The notes under the pieces are model-generated. The model was not told the DNA's origin. It saw only the letters and a program-made list of their open reading frames with translations, and did not search any database. From Myroides albus (lineage in GTDB: Bacteria; Bacteroidota; Bacteroidia; Flavobacteriales; Flavobacteriaceae), in NCBI RefSeq assembly GCF_009711045.1, contig NZ_WMJX01000016.1, forward strand, positions 1-60,899: a DNA stretch of 60,899 bases, read 5' to 3'. The translations under genes were made by a program, and so were the position numbers. This document shows, one piece after another, positions 36,996 to 46,609 of the stretch; position 1 is the first letter of the stretch, and every line of letters begins with the position of its first letter.

Positions 36996-37328
36996 ATGCA
37001 TACCGTACTATTTACTATTATTGCATTTGGTTTTTTTATGCTTTACAATACATCGAAAAAAGTAAAGTTCGAAAAGCAATGTGCTCTAACAAATTGGATA
37101 AGAAATAACAAAAAGATAGCCACTATATTAGCTTATAGTTTATTAGCAATTAGTTTTGTTTTAGAAATACGCTTAGATGGCTTTGCTATTGGGGCATTTA
37201 CCTATTTCGTCTATCTGATGTTTATAGGTATAGCCATTTTATCACTCTACCCAACTATCGCTATTAAAACCAAACACATTGCATCTATAGTAGGGTTATG
37301 TCTTTTTTTTGAAGTAGTTATATTCTAA
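36996..37328 (+). CDS. Small membrane protein of a PepSY operon (DUF3325-like)
   Basis: A 110-residue membrane protein with four predicted helices, starting MHTVLFTIIAFGFFMLYNTSKK. I place the start at the ATG at 36996. DUF3325-type proteins precede PepSY membrane proteins near iron-uptake genes in many Gram-negatives, and the size and layout fit here. Similarity is by pattern only. The next gene starts 10 bp later. Confidence 0.6.
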   Translation: MHTVLFTIIAFGFFMLYNTSKKVKFEKQCALTNWIRNNKKIATILAYSLLAISFVLEIRLDGFAIGAFTYFVYLMFIGIAILSLYPTIAIKTKHIASIVGLCLFFEVVIF

Positions 37329-37337
37329 TCACTTGTC

Positions 37338-37613
37338 ATGCCAGCAAATAAAAAACACTTAGAAACCTCAATCTTACAAAGGTTTTTAAAGATTACCGCG
37401 GGATTAATCGGAGGGCTTTTACTCACCGTTACCCTACACTTGTTCTTCATGTATTTTTTTAATAAAGAAGTTGTTTATACCACAATGTTTGTCACAGCAT
37501 ATATTATATGGGCATCTCTATTTGTCGTAGCCTTCTTGTTTGACAATGGCTTAAAAGTATGGGGGATCTACTTAGGTCTGAGCTTGTTGTTTTACCTACC
37601 CTATTTACTTTAA
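37338..37613 (+). CDS. Small membrane protein of a PepSY operon (DUF3649-like)
   Basis: A 91-residue protein with three predicted helices (about residues 15-37, 48-68, 72-90). DUF3649-type proteins often lie between a DUF3325 and a PepSY gene in iron-transport operons. I infer the family from context and topology rather than a motif. Ends 35 bp before the PepSY gene. Confidence 0.6.
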   Translation: MPANKKHLETSILQRFLKITAGLIGGLLLTVTLHLFFMYFFNKEVVYTTMFVTAYIIWASLFVVAFLFDNGLKVWGIYLGLSLLFYLPYLL

Positions 37614-37648
37614 GACAGACTACATTACACAATACTATCAAAAAAACC

Positions 37649-39241
37649 ATGAACGTAAAAAACTACAATCGATATTTCCACCTACATACAATCAGTGGAA
37701 TTATCATTACAGTAATATTATATATATTCTTTTTTGCAGGCTCATTTGCCTTTTTTAAAAATGAAATAAACAGTTGGCAAAATAATGCTCCTAAAAAACA
37801 ATATTCAGCCACAACAATAGACTACGATACAATCTTAGATTCCATTGATACACAGTATGGGTTATACGGAAGAAGTGTATCTTTTAGACTTTCGCAAAAA
37901 ACAAGAGCAGTAGGCCTGAATATTCAAGCAACTCAAGATTCGCTAAACCCTAAAGCTAAAGAAAGAAGTTTTGGCAGTTTGGATCCAGAATCACTTGAAC
38001 TAAAAAGTTACAGTGAAGGATATGCCTTAGGAGAGTTCTTATACCGTTTACATTTTTTTGCGCAGGTAAACTCCTTAGGTAATTTCATGGGATGGCCTAT
38101 TGGCTATATGATTGCGGGGTTTGTTTCGTTTGCCTTTTTATTTGCCCTTATTACAGGTCTATTAGTACATTGGCAAAAAATAGTATCAAACTTTTACATC
38201 TTTAGACCTTGGGAAAAAATAAAAACGGTGTGGACTGACCTACACACTGCCTTAGGAGTTATTTCCTTCCCATTTCAGCTAATCTTTGCTGTTACTGGCT
38301 GTTACTTTCTGATGAACTACTATATCATCATGAATAGCGTTGCGCTAATCGGTTACCAAGGGGATAATCAAAAACTACAAGAAGAGGCCAGCTACAGAAG
38401 ATCACAAAGCAAGGAAATTGTATTTCAAAATAAGCCTTTAGGCAAAGAAGTTGACTTAAACTACTATGTAGATAAGACAATCCAAAAATGGGACGGCGCT
38501 ATCCTATCAATGGTTCAAGTAACCAATTATGGAGACCAAGGAATGACTGTGCGAATTACAGGTAATGCTCCAAGAGAAAAGCGCTTTCACAGTCAAGGAG
38601 AAATCATATACGAAGTAGCCACCGGTGAGCAACAAGAAATTAGCAATCCCAACAAAGCACCAGGATATGGTTATACCTTTGCCAATATTATATACGAATT
38701 GCATTTTGGCGCATTTGGAGGATATGCCACTCGTATCGCTTACTTCTTAGTAGGTATTGCTGGATGTATTGTCATCCTATCGGGAGTACTGATTTGGCTT
38801 GTAGCAAGAGATAAAAAAAATGTACCAGAACGCAAGCGTAAATTTAATTTTTGGCTGGCAAACATATATATGGCAATTTGCTTATCGATGTATCCAATTA
38901 CAGCTTTAAGTTTCATCGCAGTAAAAATAAATCCAAATGGAGGTCAAGAATATATATATTCTTTCTATTTTTGGAGCTGGCTCATAGCTTCAATACTGCT
39001 ATCTGCACGTAAGAGCATTTATAAAACCAATCGAGATTGCCTTTTATTAGGTAGTATCATTGGACTTATTATACCTCTGGTCAATGGTATTGTGACAGGT
39101 TCATGGTTTTGGGACAATTGGAAAAACGGGTATCACGATATCCTATTGATAGATTTGTTCTGGATTATTGTACCTATTATTACGCTCATTGCATGGAAAT
39201 TAATAAGAAATAAACATGAGCAAAAACAAATGACAAATTAA
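37649..39241 (+). CDS. PepSY-associated membrane protein, probable ferric reductase-like
   Basis: A 530-residue protein from the ATG at 37649 (MNVKNYNRYFHLHTISG). The upstream 30 codons of the open frame overlap the previous gene and are rejected. PepSY_TM architecture: helix with conserved His (YFHLHTISGIII), periplasmic PepSY domain, then helices with LHTALGVISFPFQLIFAVTG-like histidines near residue 200 and further helices to the end. Members such as those beside TonB receptors are thought to reduce siderophore iron. The substrate here is not shown. Confidence 0.83.
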   Translation: MNVKNYNRYFHLHTISGIIITVILYIFFFAGSFAFFKNEINSWQNNAPKKQYSATTIDYDTILDSIDTQYGLYGRSVSFRLSQKTRAVGLNIQATQDSLNPKAKERSFGSLDPESLELKSYSEGYALGEFLYRLHFFAQVNSLGNFMGWPIGYMIAGFVSFAFLFALITGLLVHWQKIVSNFYIFRPWEKIKTVWTDLHTALGVISFPFQLIFAVTGCYFLMNYYIIMNSVALIGYQGDNQKLQEEASYRRSQSKEIVFQNKPLGKEVDLNYYVDKTIQKWDGAILSMVQVTNYGDQGMTVRITGNAPREKRFHSQGEIIYEVATGEQQEISNPNKAPGYGYTFANIIYELHFGAFGGYATRIAYFLVGIAGCIVILSGVLIWLVARDKKNVPERKRKFNFWLANIYMAICLSMYPITALSFIAVKINPNGGQEYIYSFYFWSWLIASILLSARKSIYKTNRDCLLLGSIIGLIIPLVNGIVTGSWFWDNWKNGYHDILLIDLFWIIVPIITLIAWKLIRNKHEQKQMTN

Positions 39242-39245
39242 AGAG

Positions 39246-39272
39246 AAACGCTTTGGCAATGCCAAAGCGTTT
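39246..39272 (+). terminator. Terminator of the PepSY operon
   Basis: A perfect 12-bp stem AAACGCTTTGGC/GCCAAAGCGTTT with a 3-nt loop, then TCTTTTT. Confidence 0.85.
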
Positions 39273-39351
39273 TCTTTTTATCGCAAAGCAAGTAATGCTA
39301 TAACGCAAAACTACCTATGAGTTTTAAACTGATGTGAAGCCGAGGGGTAAA

Positions 39352-39915
39352 CTATTCTCCTGCTAATAAATACCTTACCTCCATTAAAGCAAAGCCCAAG
39401 AGATTCAGTCCATTCCACTGCATTGGGTTATTGATTTTCTCATTATCAGCAGCTAAACCGACTCCCCAAATGGTATCCACAGGGCTTGCCTCTACCAGTA
39501 TTCTATTTTTGGTATTGAGTAAGAACTCCTTCAAATCTGCATTCTGATTGAATTTGTGATAATTGCCTTCAACAACAATCGCGTAGCGATTCTCTACCCA
39601 GACATCTTCCTTAAAGCCTTTTACTTCTCTACCTAAGGCCTTCATCTCCATAGGACTTTTCGCCTGCATAATGCGGTTGTATATCTCAACATCGTTAAAT
39701 AGTAAAGCTTTCTGTGCCATCATCCAATGTTCTGTAGAAACATACACTTGTCCATCAACTGCAAACGGAGAAGACCACCATTGACTAAAACACGAAGAGG
39801 TAATCAAACCGCTCTTGCTCTTTTGATGTCCCCAAAAAAATACGTATTTCCCCCGTTTGCCTTTTCGATAATCCTCGATATGTCGCTTTAAACTATATTG
39901 CTTTTCAAATTTCAT
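39352..39915 (-). CDS. NADAR family protein (YbiA-like N-glycosidase)
   Basis: A 187-residue protein of the NADAR superfamily. It has FWGH near residue 27, FSQWWSSPFAVDGQVYVSTEHWMMAQKA (split here at about residues 42-69) and WGVGLAADN near 148. YbiA-type members hydrolyse N-glycosidic bonds of reactive riboflavin intermediates, and others remove ADP-ribose from nucleic acids. It is a single gene, so damage control and defence roles cannot be told apart. Confidence 0.88.
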   Translation of the reverse strand: MKFEKQYSLKRHIEDYRKGKRGKYVFFWGHQKSKSGLITSSCFSQWWSSPFAVDGQVYVSTEHWMMAQKALLFNDVEIYNRIMQAKSPMEMKALGREVKGFKEDVWVENRYAIVVEGNYHKFNQNADLKEFLLNTKNRILVEASPVDTIWGVGLAADNEKINNPMQWNGLNLLGFALMEVRYLLAGE

Positions 39916-40133
39916 CGCTTACTTTACTTATTTTAAGTAACGCAAAATTAAATAAATAAAACAAGATGAACTCTCCCTTTTAATACACAGCATCAAAAAC
40001 ACCTTGCGCTGTAGAAATTAAAATTATTTGATTGTTATAAAATAAAGCATTAACATAATGCTTTATCCTACTGAGAAATGGTGTTTTTTACAATATTGAA
40101 ATTTTATACAAAAAGTAGTCAAAAAAACAAGTT

Positions 40134-40330
40134 CGTCAACTACCGAACCACCCTCAAAAGCTTACAAACAAAGGCCTTAATCCAACTTCACTCGGAGATC
40201 CTTCGGTGAATCTTCAAAAAAACATGGGAAAATGAAGGGTTTTGCGAGCAACTCCCGAACAAACACCGAACAAATCGGCATAAACACAGGGAATTAATCA
40301 GAAAAAATTGAAAAAATACCACGGAAATGA
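40134..40330. repeat. Repeat-rich intergenic patch
   Basis: This part of a 640-bp gene-free gap is less AT-rich than its surroundings. It carries three CCGAAC motifs (near 40143, 40255, 40267); the last two are part of an 11-12-bp imperfect tandem unit, and a partial hairpin TTCAC...GTGAA is centred on GATC at 40200. No frame is open. It resembles dispersed intergenic repeats or the remnant of a mobile element. The rest of the gap (39916-40133, 40331-40557) shows nothing. Confidence 0.45.
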
Positions 40331-40557
40331 TTAAAAATGAAAAACCATAATTTGAGATTAAAAGTACTTTTTACTTTAACTTAGAAAAGCTTAAATATTA
40401 TTTGATTTACATACACACAGAGCAAAAGAACAACTCTTTAAATCAATAGTCCAACAAAATTTACAAGGTAAAAATACAAAAAACATCTACATTCTTATAA
40501 ACTCTTTATACAGATTGAAGGACTAAAAAGTTCTCTTTCGAATCACTGCTGCTTTGC

Positions 40558-41493
40558 TTAACGCCTATTGATTTCCACAGACTTGCCATCGCGCACTTCA
40601 TAGCTAATTTCTTCTGAATCACCGAACTCTGTTTGACTCCAATACCTAACTAAATAAAAATTATCATCTATGACTTTGTATTCGTATTTTGATTCATTAC
40701 CTCTACCATCTGCTGTCTCTACAACCAAAACCTCTTTAAGGTGATCAGCTCTCACGTAATGACCAAATTCTTCCCTGTACTGGGGTTGGTAGTCGAATTT
40801 TTTACTTACTGGATTATAAATTAAGAGGTATAAACCATAATCACGTCTTGCCTGAAAGGGAAAACGGTGATAGACAACAAGGTCTAAATACCCATCAAAA
40901 TTGTAATCCTCCAATATGGTATTTAACTCCTCTTGCTTATAACAATAAGAGAATGGCAGTTCTACTTCTTGCAAAAATTTCCTATTGCTGTCATATAGCT
41001 TTATAGCGTCAAACTCATAATAATGTTTCTGTATGTCGCTATCATCACTTTCTCTTGTATTTAAGGTATAAAAGTATTGTACAGAAGGTTGTTTCTCAAC
41101 AGCGATTAACTCAAAATCTAATTGTTTAGAAGTGAGCATATTTGTCCATATTCCTGATACAACATCAAAATTTTGAAAGTCCTTTGCCGTAAATAAACCG
41201 GTATTGATCATCTTCTTGCTTTCAAAGCTATAAACCTCCTCTCCCATTCTCAAATCCCCTTTATGATAGGTTCCGCTAATACCTATTGGTTCATTATTAG
41301 GATATTTCTTATACGTATAATGTCCATAAATACTATTACTTTCCATATACTCCATATAGAGTCTAATAGGATAGCTTCCTATCTTTCCTTCATAAGTAAT
41401 AACCCTTCTCTCAACCGCCTTTTGACCAAGCATACTAAAGCTAACCAAACAAGAAAATAGTACAAAGAATATTTGTATTCCCTTTATATTCAT
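40558..41493 (-). CDS. Secreted XAC2610-like protein
   Basis: A 311-residue protein with a signal peptide ending near SMLGQKA at residue 24. Following beta-rich repeats (YEGKIGSYPIRLYMEY, GHYTYKKYP) are typical of XAC2610-related proteins. DYNFDGYLDLVVY near residue 195 is a calcium-type EF-hand/VCBS loop. Probably periplasmic or exported. Function unknown. Monocistronic. Confidence 0.7.
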   Translation of the reverse strand: MNIKGIQIFFVLFSCLVSFSMLGQKAVERRVITYEGKIGSYPIRLYMEYMESNSIYGHYTYKKYPNNEPIGISGTYHKGDLRMGEEVYSFESKKMINTGLFTAKDFQNFDVVSGIWTNMLTSKQLDFELIAVEKQPSVQYFYTLNTRESDDSDIQKHYYEFDAIKLYDSNRKFLQEVELPFSYCYKQEELNTILEDYNFDGYLDLVVYHRFPFQARRDYGLYLLIYNPVSKKFDYQPQYREEFGHYVRADHLKEVLVVETADGRGNESKYEYKVIDDNFYLVRYWSQTEFGDSEEISYEVRDGKSVEINRR

Positions 41494-41759
41494 AAACTTA
41501 AAATCATTTATTTTATATTTATTAAAAGTAATACAATTCGCCCTTTTCTACAATTAAATAACGCTCACCTCCAACATAGAAAGGCCCTAAGCCTTGAGAT
41601 CTAACGCTAATAAACACCACAAAAGAATCGGTAATACAGAAGGAAAATATCCTAAAATCAAAAACAATAGTAGCGCTCAAATCACAGGTTATTGTTTAAG
41701 TACTTTAGATAGTAATGCGCTAAGCTAATTGCTCGCAATACGATAAGCTGGATAAAGCA

Positions 41760-41791
41760 AAAAGTGGCTTGCTATTACACAAACCACTTTT
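41760..41791 (-). terminator. Probable terminator of the DUF4112 operon
   Basis: An 8-bp stem AAAAGTGG/CCACTTTT with a 16-nt loop and a T run on the minus strand. The rest of the 340-bp gap shows nothing coding. Confidence 0.5.
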
Positions 41792-41829
41792 ACAAAAAGA
41801 AACATTTTAATCATTTAATTTTATTTTGA

Positions 41830-42405
41830 CTATGAAAATAAATTAGAGATCCAAGTTATTATAAATGCAATTAATTTAATCATTGCATAAATCAGTAAAC
41901 AAAAGACAATAATACCAATAAGTGAACGCACTGCTTTTTGGTTCACTTCTTTGATAATCTCCTTGTCATCTTCAACAAAGCCAACAATCAGACGCATATT
42001 GCGCAAATAACTTCGATTGAAAACATCAAGAATATTGCCAATCCAAAAAGGGATCATACCAATCAAGGTATCTCTTAGGATATTATAAATCACCGCCAGA
42101 GTCAATGGCAGTGAGCCAACTTTAAATAAACTTACATAAATAAAAGGAAGAGAAACAACCGAACTCACAGCGTCTCCTACTGTGGGAACTACACCCAGAA
42201 TAGGATCTAAAAAATACTTGTCCATCACACTCGATATGGTTTTTAACAAGCGATAAGACTTAGACTCCTGTATCTTCAACATCTGCTGCAACTTGTCTTG
42301 TTGTCTATTATACTCGTGCACAACAGACTTATTAATTGTTGCTTTCTGTTTATTATCATCAATGCCTAATTCAACCTTAGCTTGACGTACTCTACTACTT
42401 TCCAT
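41830..42405 (-). CDS. DUF4112 domain membrane protein
   Basis: A 191-residue protein. The first 60 residues are a charged helical lead (VHEYNRQQDKLQQMLKIQES). Residues 65-145 match DUF4112, with FLDPILGVVPTVGDAV and MIPFWIGNILDVFNRSYLRN. The C-terminus adds one or two more helices. DUF4112 proteins are small bacterial membrane proteins of unknown role. It starts 8 bp after the stop of the 707-residue coiled-coil gene, so the two are surely co-transcribed. Confidence 0.82.
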   Translation of the reverse strand: MESSRVRQAKVELGIDDNKQKATINKSVVHEYNRQQDKLQQMLKIQESKSYRLLKTISSVMDKYFLDPILGVVPTVGDAVSSVVSLPFIYVSLFKVGSLPLTLAVIYNILRDTLIGMIPFWIGNILDVFNRSYLRNMRLIVGFVEDDKEIIKEVNQKAVRSLIGIIVFCLLIYAMIKLIAFIITWISNLFS

Positions 42406-42413
42406 TATACGCG

Positions 42414-44537
42414 CTATATTTCTAAAGTTTTACTTCCATTTAGTAGATCTTCAATATCTTGAGCAGAAATGTGAATATTTCCAACATCTGCTAACATGAG
42501 TAAACCCATTTTAACTTCATCTTGTCCTTCTGCAGTATTAATTTGACGCATTATCTCTCTCAATACAGAAGCTTTGTCACCTATATTATTCATTTGCTGT
42601 TTAAAATCACTTTGCATACGCTGCACTTGCTCTTCATAAAGAGCTCTTTCTCTTTCACCGATTTTCTTATCCACTTGCAACTGCGTCCACACTTGGATTA
42701 AGTCAACCGCTCCAACAACTAATTTATTTTGAGCATCCATCATGGCTGTAATATCTTCTTTTAAATAAGTTTCTTCTGCTTTTTGCTTCTTAACAAAAGC
42801 TTGGTTAAAAGCGTTCATATCTGCTACAGCAATCGCTTCGTCTATGAGCAACTCGCTTTTTAAATCAGAAGTAAATTTTGTCAAACGCTCTTTGACCTTA
42901 TCATTCAAGGCGAATTTCTCCTGTTTTTGCAACTGAAAACTTTCAAGGTATTTTCGATCAAACTTGCTCTGAAGAATATCTTTACCAACTTGTAAACATT
43001 TAAGATAATCCTCCAAATGCTGTGCAATACTCAACTTTACCTTATCGCTTACACTTATTTCTTGAGCTATCTTCCTATTGCTGTTTTTCAAAAGAGCATG
43101 TAATTCACTGTAACGCTCAGTATTAGACTTTAATTCACCCAAAAGATAATCACACTCTTGTTTGTCTAACTTTAAACTCACTTGTACTTTATTATACCCA
43201 TCAATCACGGGAAGACACCTCTCTTGCCAGTGGTAAACTTCCCTGTTATAAGTATCTTTTCCTATACCTAAAAACAGCAAGAAAGGCTTTGTTGGCTTTA
43301 AAGCCTTAGCCTGTTCATACTCATCTTTTCCATCCACAATAAAAGCATTGTTAGTGGTGATAGTCTGATTATAGTAAGTAATCTGCTTTTGCGTATCGCT
43401 GATCTGTCTACTCAACTGATTATACTCTTCTAAAAGTCCATCCCTCTCTTTTTTGAGTTTTTGTAGCACAGCAGTATGGTAAATAGAGTTTATAAGTTCT
43501 CTGTACTGATCTTGCATTACCTGCCTTGCATAACGATAGAATATATGTGCTTTTGGCACAAGCAACTCGTTTAATACGCTGTGGATAATCATTAAGCGCT
43601 TCATATCTCCATTGACAAGTGCAACGTCGTAGATGACTTTAGACTTGAACTTCTCTAATTCACCCTCCAGTATAGTTGTCTTATTTGCAGCATCGACATA
43701 ATGTCCCACCATGTCAATCACTGCTAAGACAATTAAAGCTTTATTCCCCTTAGACCTTCCCAATGAATTACCTACCTTTTGCAAAGTACCTTTAAAACTA
43801 CCTCCTATTTCTTCCATCAAGACTCCACAAGAAGTTGCGAGTTTGTAATATTCCATTTCAACAGCTTTAAACATCTCTGTCGTGTTGAGATACTGTATCT
43901 TGTCAAAATCAAATAAATCAGGAGCCACTTGTTTAATTGAATCCCCAAAGACATCCATTAACCCCAAACTATATTGTCTATACATAGAAGCAATATCATC
44001 TCTTAGCATTACAAATTGATCGACTGACTCTTGAATCAAATCTTTCAGTTCTTCATATCCATTAACTACATTTGTATATTGATGAAAGATTGCCGCCGCC
44101 TGCTCTTGCAAGTTCTTTACCCCTTTATTACCAATAAAAGTCATAAAATCAAGCTTATCTAAAGTAGCACTATTTGAAGGCGTTTTTTCACAAAGTAAAT
44201 CAGATACGACATTGAACTGATCCATTGCTCTGTTGAATAATTGCTCTAACCCTGTGATAACTTCACTTTCATTGCCTTGAGTTAACTGCATATACAGGTT
44301 GTATTGCTCTACCAAATACTTCGATTCATCATTGCAAACAAATGCTTTTTTTATCTCCTCTTTATTATTATATCGACGATAGGCTTGCCAAACAAGAGCT
44401 GAAACCTGTATCGAATCTCCCTTAATACCAAATTCTCTAAGTTCAAAAGCTAAATCAGCTCTATTATAAACAGAAGCATTTTGTACTAATTTCTTAGCAA
44501 GTGCTAATATCTTTTTATAGATAGCATCGTTCTCCAT
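42414..44537 (-). CDS. Large coiled-coil protein of unknown function
   Basis: A 707-residue protein with no recognised domain. Residues 1-85 form a compact helical unit (ALAKKLVQNASVYNRADLAF). From about 90 on it is almost entirely helical with heptad-like stretches (LKKERDGLLEEYNQLSRQIS near 375). One hydrophobic segment (ALIVLAVIDMVGHYVDAA near residue 265) could touch a membrane. No signal peptide, P-loop or catalytic motif is visible. It lies between a 73-residue protein (100 bp upstream) and a DUF4112 membrane protein. A membrane-associated scaffold or pore-type assembly is conceivable, but that is speculation. Confidence 0.75.
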   Translation of the reverse strand: MENDAIYKKILALAKKLVQNASVYNRADLAFELREFGIKGDSIQVSALVWQAYRRYNNKEEIKKAFVCNDESKYLVEQYNLYMQLTQGNESEVITGLEQLFNRAMDQFNVVSDLLCEKTPSNSATLDKLDFMTFIGNKGVKNLQEQAAAIFHQYTNVVNGYEELKDLIQESVDQFVMLRDDIASMYRQYSLGLMDVFGDSIKQVAPDLFDFDKIQYLNTTEMFKAVEMEYYKLATSCGVLMEEIGGSFKGTLQKVGNSLGRSKGNKALIVLAVIDMVGHYVDAANKTTILEGELEKFKSKVIYDVALVNGDMKRLMIIHSVLNELLVPKAHIFYRYARQVMQDQYRELINSIYHTAVLQKLKKERDGLLEEYNQLSRQISDTQKQITYYNQTITTNNAFIVDGKDEYEQAKALKPTKPFLLFLGIGKDTYNREVYHWQERCLPVIDGYNKVQVSLKLDKQECDYLLGELKSNTERYSELHALLKNSNRKIAQEISVSDKVKLSIAQHLEDYLKCLQVGKDILQSKFDRKYLESFQLQKQEKFALNDKVKERLTKFTSDLKSELLIDEAIAVADMNAFNQAFVKKQKAEETYLKEDITAMMDAQNKLVVGAVDLIQVWTQLQVDKKIGERERALYEEQVQRMQSDFKQQMNNIGDKASVLREIMRQINTAEGQDEVKMGLLMLADVGNIHISAQDIEDLLNGSKTLEI

Positions 44538-44637
44538 TGTATTTACTTTGTGTTTTTATAAACTGTGTTTCAATACTACTAAGGCTTGATTTCAAAGCGT
44601 ATTCTGTTATATTGCCTAACAAACTCAAAGTTGTCAA

Positions 44638-44859
44638 TCAATCTAATCGCTCAACGTGAAAATCGTTTTTACTACAATTCCCCTTTTTGTAATCATAGCC
44701 ATATAAGCGCATTAATACTTCTTGCAACTCTTTTGCTCCATTGTAGAACGGACAAGAGGTATGTTGAATTGTCGTGACTACAACAGTCATTTCGGGAGTT
44801 AGGACTGTATTATTTACTCTCCTAATTCGCTTTGGCGTTACTTTAAAAACTCTTGACAT
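44638..44859 (-). CDS. Small hypothetical protein
   Basis: A 73-residue basic protein, MSRVFKVTPKRIRRVNNTVL at the start, then PEMTVVVTT, FYNGAKELQEVLMRLYGYDY and two further cysteines. Short Bacteroidota proteins with the FYNGAKE...RIYG...DYKK pattern are known to me only as hypotheticals. It is the first gene of the three-gene cassette, with a -7 box (TAATTTTG, minus strand) 26 bp upstream. Confidence 0.65.
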   Translation of the reverse strand: MSRVFKVTPKRIRRVNNTVLTPEMTVVVTTIQHTSCPFYNGAKELQEVLMRLYGYDYKKGNCSKNDFHVERLD

Positions 44860-44884
44860 ACTACGCTGTGAATTAATATTAATA

Positions 44885-44892
44885 CAAAATTA
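44885..44892 (-). promoter_or_regulatory. -7 box of the coiled-coil cassette
   Basis: TAATTTTG on the minus strand, 26 bp before the start of the 73-residue gene; no TTG box at the right distance. The remaining gap to 45169 holds nothing I can call. Confidence 0.4.
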
Positions 44893-45169
44893 TCTGCACT
44901 AACTGTCATAACACATCAGTCAGTTAGAAAAAAAACATTCACTTCTCCATAAGGACACATAACCACTCCATTTCTAACACAATACAATTAAAAAAGTACG
45001 AGTTACCTTATAAAATTACGTCATTTTCAAAGAAATTCCACAAAAAAAAGCCAAAGAACTTACTTAAAGACATAACTACCCAAAGCCTACTCTAACATTA
45101 AACCGCCATAACCCCAACAATGCATGCTACTAGTTTAGAAACAGAACCTTTTTTGAAACTTAAAGATTC

Positions 45170-46597
45170 CTAACTATTTAATCGCTGAAGTTGTTTGGCT
45201 AAAATTCCTATTTGCTTTAATTTACTTTCTAATTGTGCGTTCCAAGGTACTCCAAAACACAAACGCATAGAATTATTATATTGGTCTTGCAAGGTAAACA
45301 TACGTCCAGGAGCGATGCTAATTCCCCGTTTGATTGCAGCATCATAAAGCTCAATGGTATCGATTTTATCTCCAAATTCAATCCAAAGAGAAAGTCCTCC
45401 TTGAGGTTGACTAATCTTCACGTCTTTTGGAAAACTTTGCTGTATCACCCTTGCGTAATTTTGATAATTCAAATAGAGCTTTTGACGAAGATTTTTCAAA
45501 TGCTTATCATATTTACCAGACTTCAAGAAGTTGGCAACGGCCTCTTGTTCTAAAGAGGACGAAGAAATGGAATGAACCAATTTTACGTTTAGTACCTTAT
45601 CCTTGTACTTACCAGGAGCAACCCACCCTACTCGAAACCCCGGAGCTAAAGTCTTGGAGATCGAACTACACCAAAGTACATTTCCAGTGGTGTCAAAACT
45701 CTTACAACAATTTGGTCGATGCCCTGTAAAACACAAGTCTCCATAAACATCGTCTTCAATAAGAGGTATATCCTGAGATGCCAACAGTTCAACTACTTCT
45801 TTCTTATTCTCATCTGGCATACAGCTACCAACAGGAGTATTGTAATTAGAAATTAGGATACAGATATCTATTTTATCGATTACTTCCTTTAAAGCCTCTA
45901 TCTTAATCCCTGTTCTGGGGTGTGTAGGTAGTTCAAACACTTTGAGCCCAAGACCTAATGCCAACTGTAAGATTCCCGGATAACACGGGCTTTCAATGGC
46001 AACTGTGTCCCCTGGTTTACTCAAAGCCATCAAACAAAGCGCCACAGCATTCATACCTCCATTAGTGGTAATCAAATCTTCTTCCTTTAAATTTGCTCCC
46101 CACGTAAGTGATCGCATAGCAACCATCCTCCTTAAATTAGCATTTCCCTCCACTCGATCATACTGTACTCCTCCAGTAGGCAATGCCCTTGTGGCTTGAA
46201 CAATCTCCTTTTTAAGCTGTGAAATAGGCAGCATATCACCATAGGCCACAGTATAGGATAACAACAAGATATCCTCACGACCTATATTGGCATATACCTT
46301 TTGTAAAATATCATTAGGCTCACAGTGGTTTGCCAATAATATTGGATTACTCTCCCCCGGAAGAGGTAGATCTTTATAACTGAGTTTACTTGCAAAATAC
46401 CCACTTTGAGGCTTGGCATAAATCAGCGATTGAGATTCCAATTCCAAAAATACTCGTTTAGCAGTATTCATACTAATCTCGTATTCAGCACAAAGCATAC
46501 GAACAGAAGGAAGCTTATCTCCCTCTCTTATAATTCCATTTCTAATCTGCGAAGCTAAATTCTCTGCAATCTCACTATACAAAAAGCTTTTACTCAT
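45170..46597 (-). CDS. MocR-type PLP-dependent regulator (GntR/aminotransferase fusion)
   Basis: A 475-residue protein from the ATG at 46597 (a TTG three codons upstream is possible). It has an N-terminal GntR winged HTH (SVRMLCAEYEISMNTAKRVF, residues 27-46) and a C-terminal aminotransferase fold with the PLP aspartate region (ISNYNTPVGSCMP) and lysine (SSISKTLAPGFRVGW). MocR proteins such as GabR and PdxR bind DNA and sense PLP adducts. The divergent neighbour is an EamA-type transporter, the likely target. A repeated ACTGTG motif lies in the shared promoter gap. Confidence 0.9.
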   Translation of the reverse strand: MSKSFLYSEIAENLASQIRNGIIREGDKLPSVRMLCAEYEISMNTAKRVFLELESQSLIYAKPQSGYFASKLSYKDLPLPGESNPILLANHCEPNDILQKVYANIGREDILLLSYTVAYGDMLPISQLKKEIVQATRALPTGGVQYDRVEGNANLRRMVAMRSLTWGANLKEEDLITTNGGMNAVALCLMALSKPGDTVAIESPCYPGILQLALGLGLKVFELPTHPRTGIKIEALKEVIDKIDICILISNYNTPVGSCMPDENKKEVVELLASQDIPLIEDDVYGDLCFTGHRPNCCKSFDTTGNVLWCSSISKTLAPGFRVGWVAPGKYKDKVLNVKLVHSISSSSLEQEAVANFLKSGKYDKHLKNLRQKLYLNYQNYARVIQQSFPKDVKISQPQGGLSLWIEFGDKIDTIELYDAAIKRGISIAPGRMFTLQDQYNNSMRLCFGVPWNAQLESKLKQIGILAKQLQRLNS

Positions 46598-46609
46598 AAT
46601 TACCAACTA

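Noticed and set aside
37559..37648. 30 extra N-terminal residues on the PepSY protein
   Set aside because: They overlap the preceding gene in another frame; the ATG at 37649 gives the usual family start.
39352..39915. NADAR gene as part of a phage-defence operon
   Set aside because: It stands alone with no adjacent toxin, ADP-ribosyltransferase or effector gene; a housekeeping damage-control role is equally likely.
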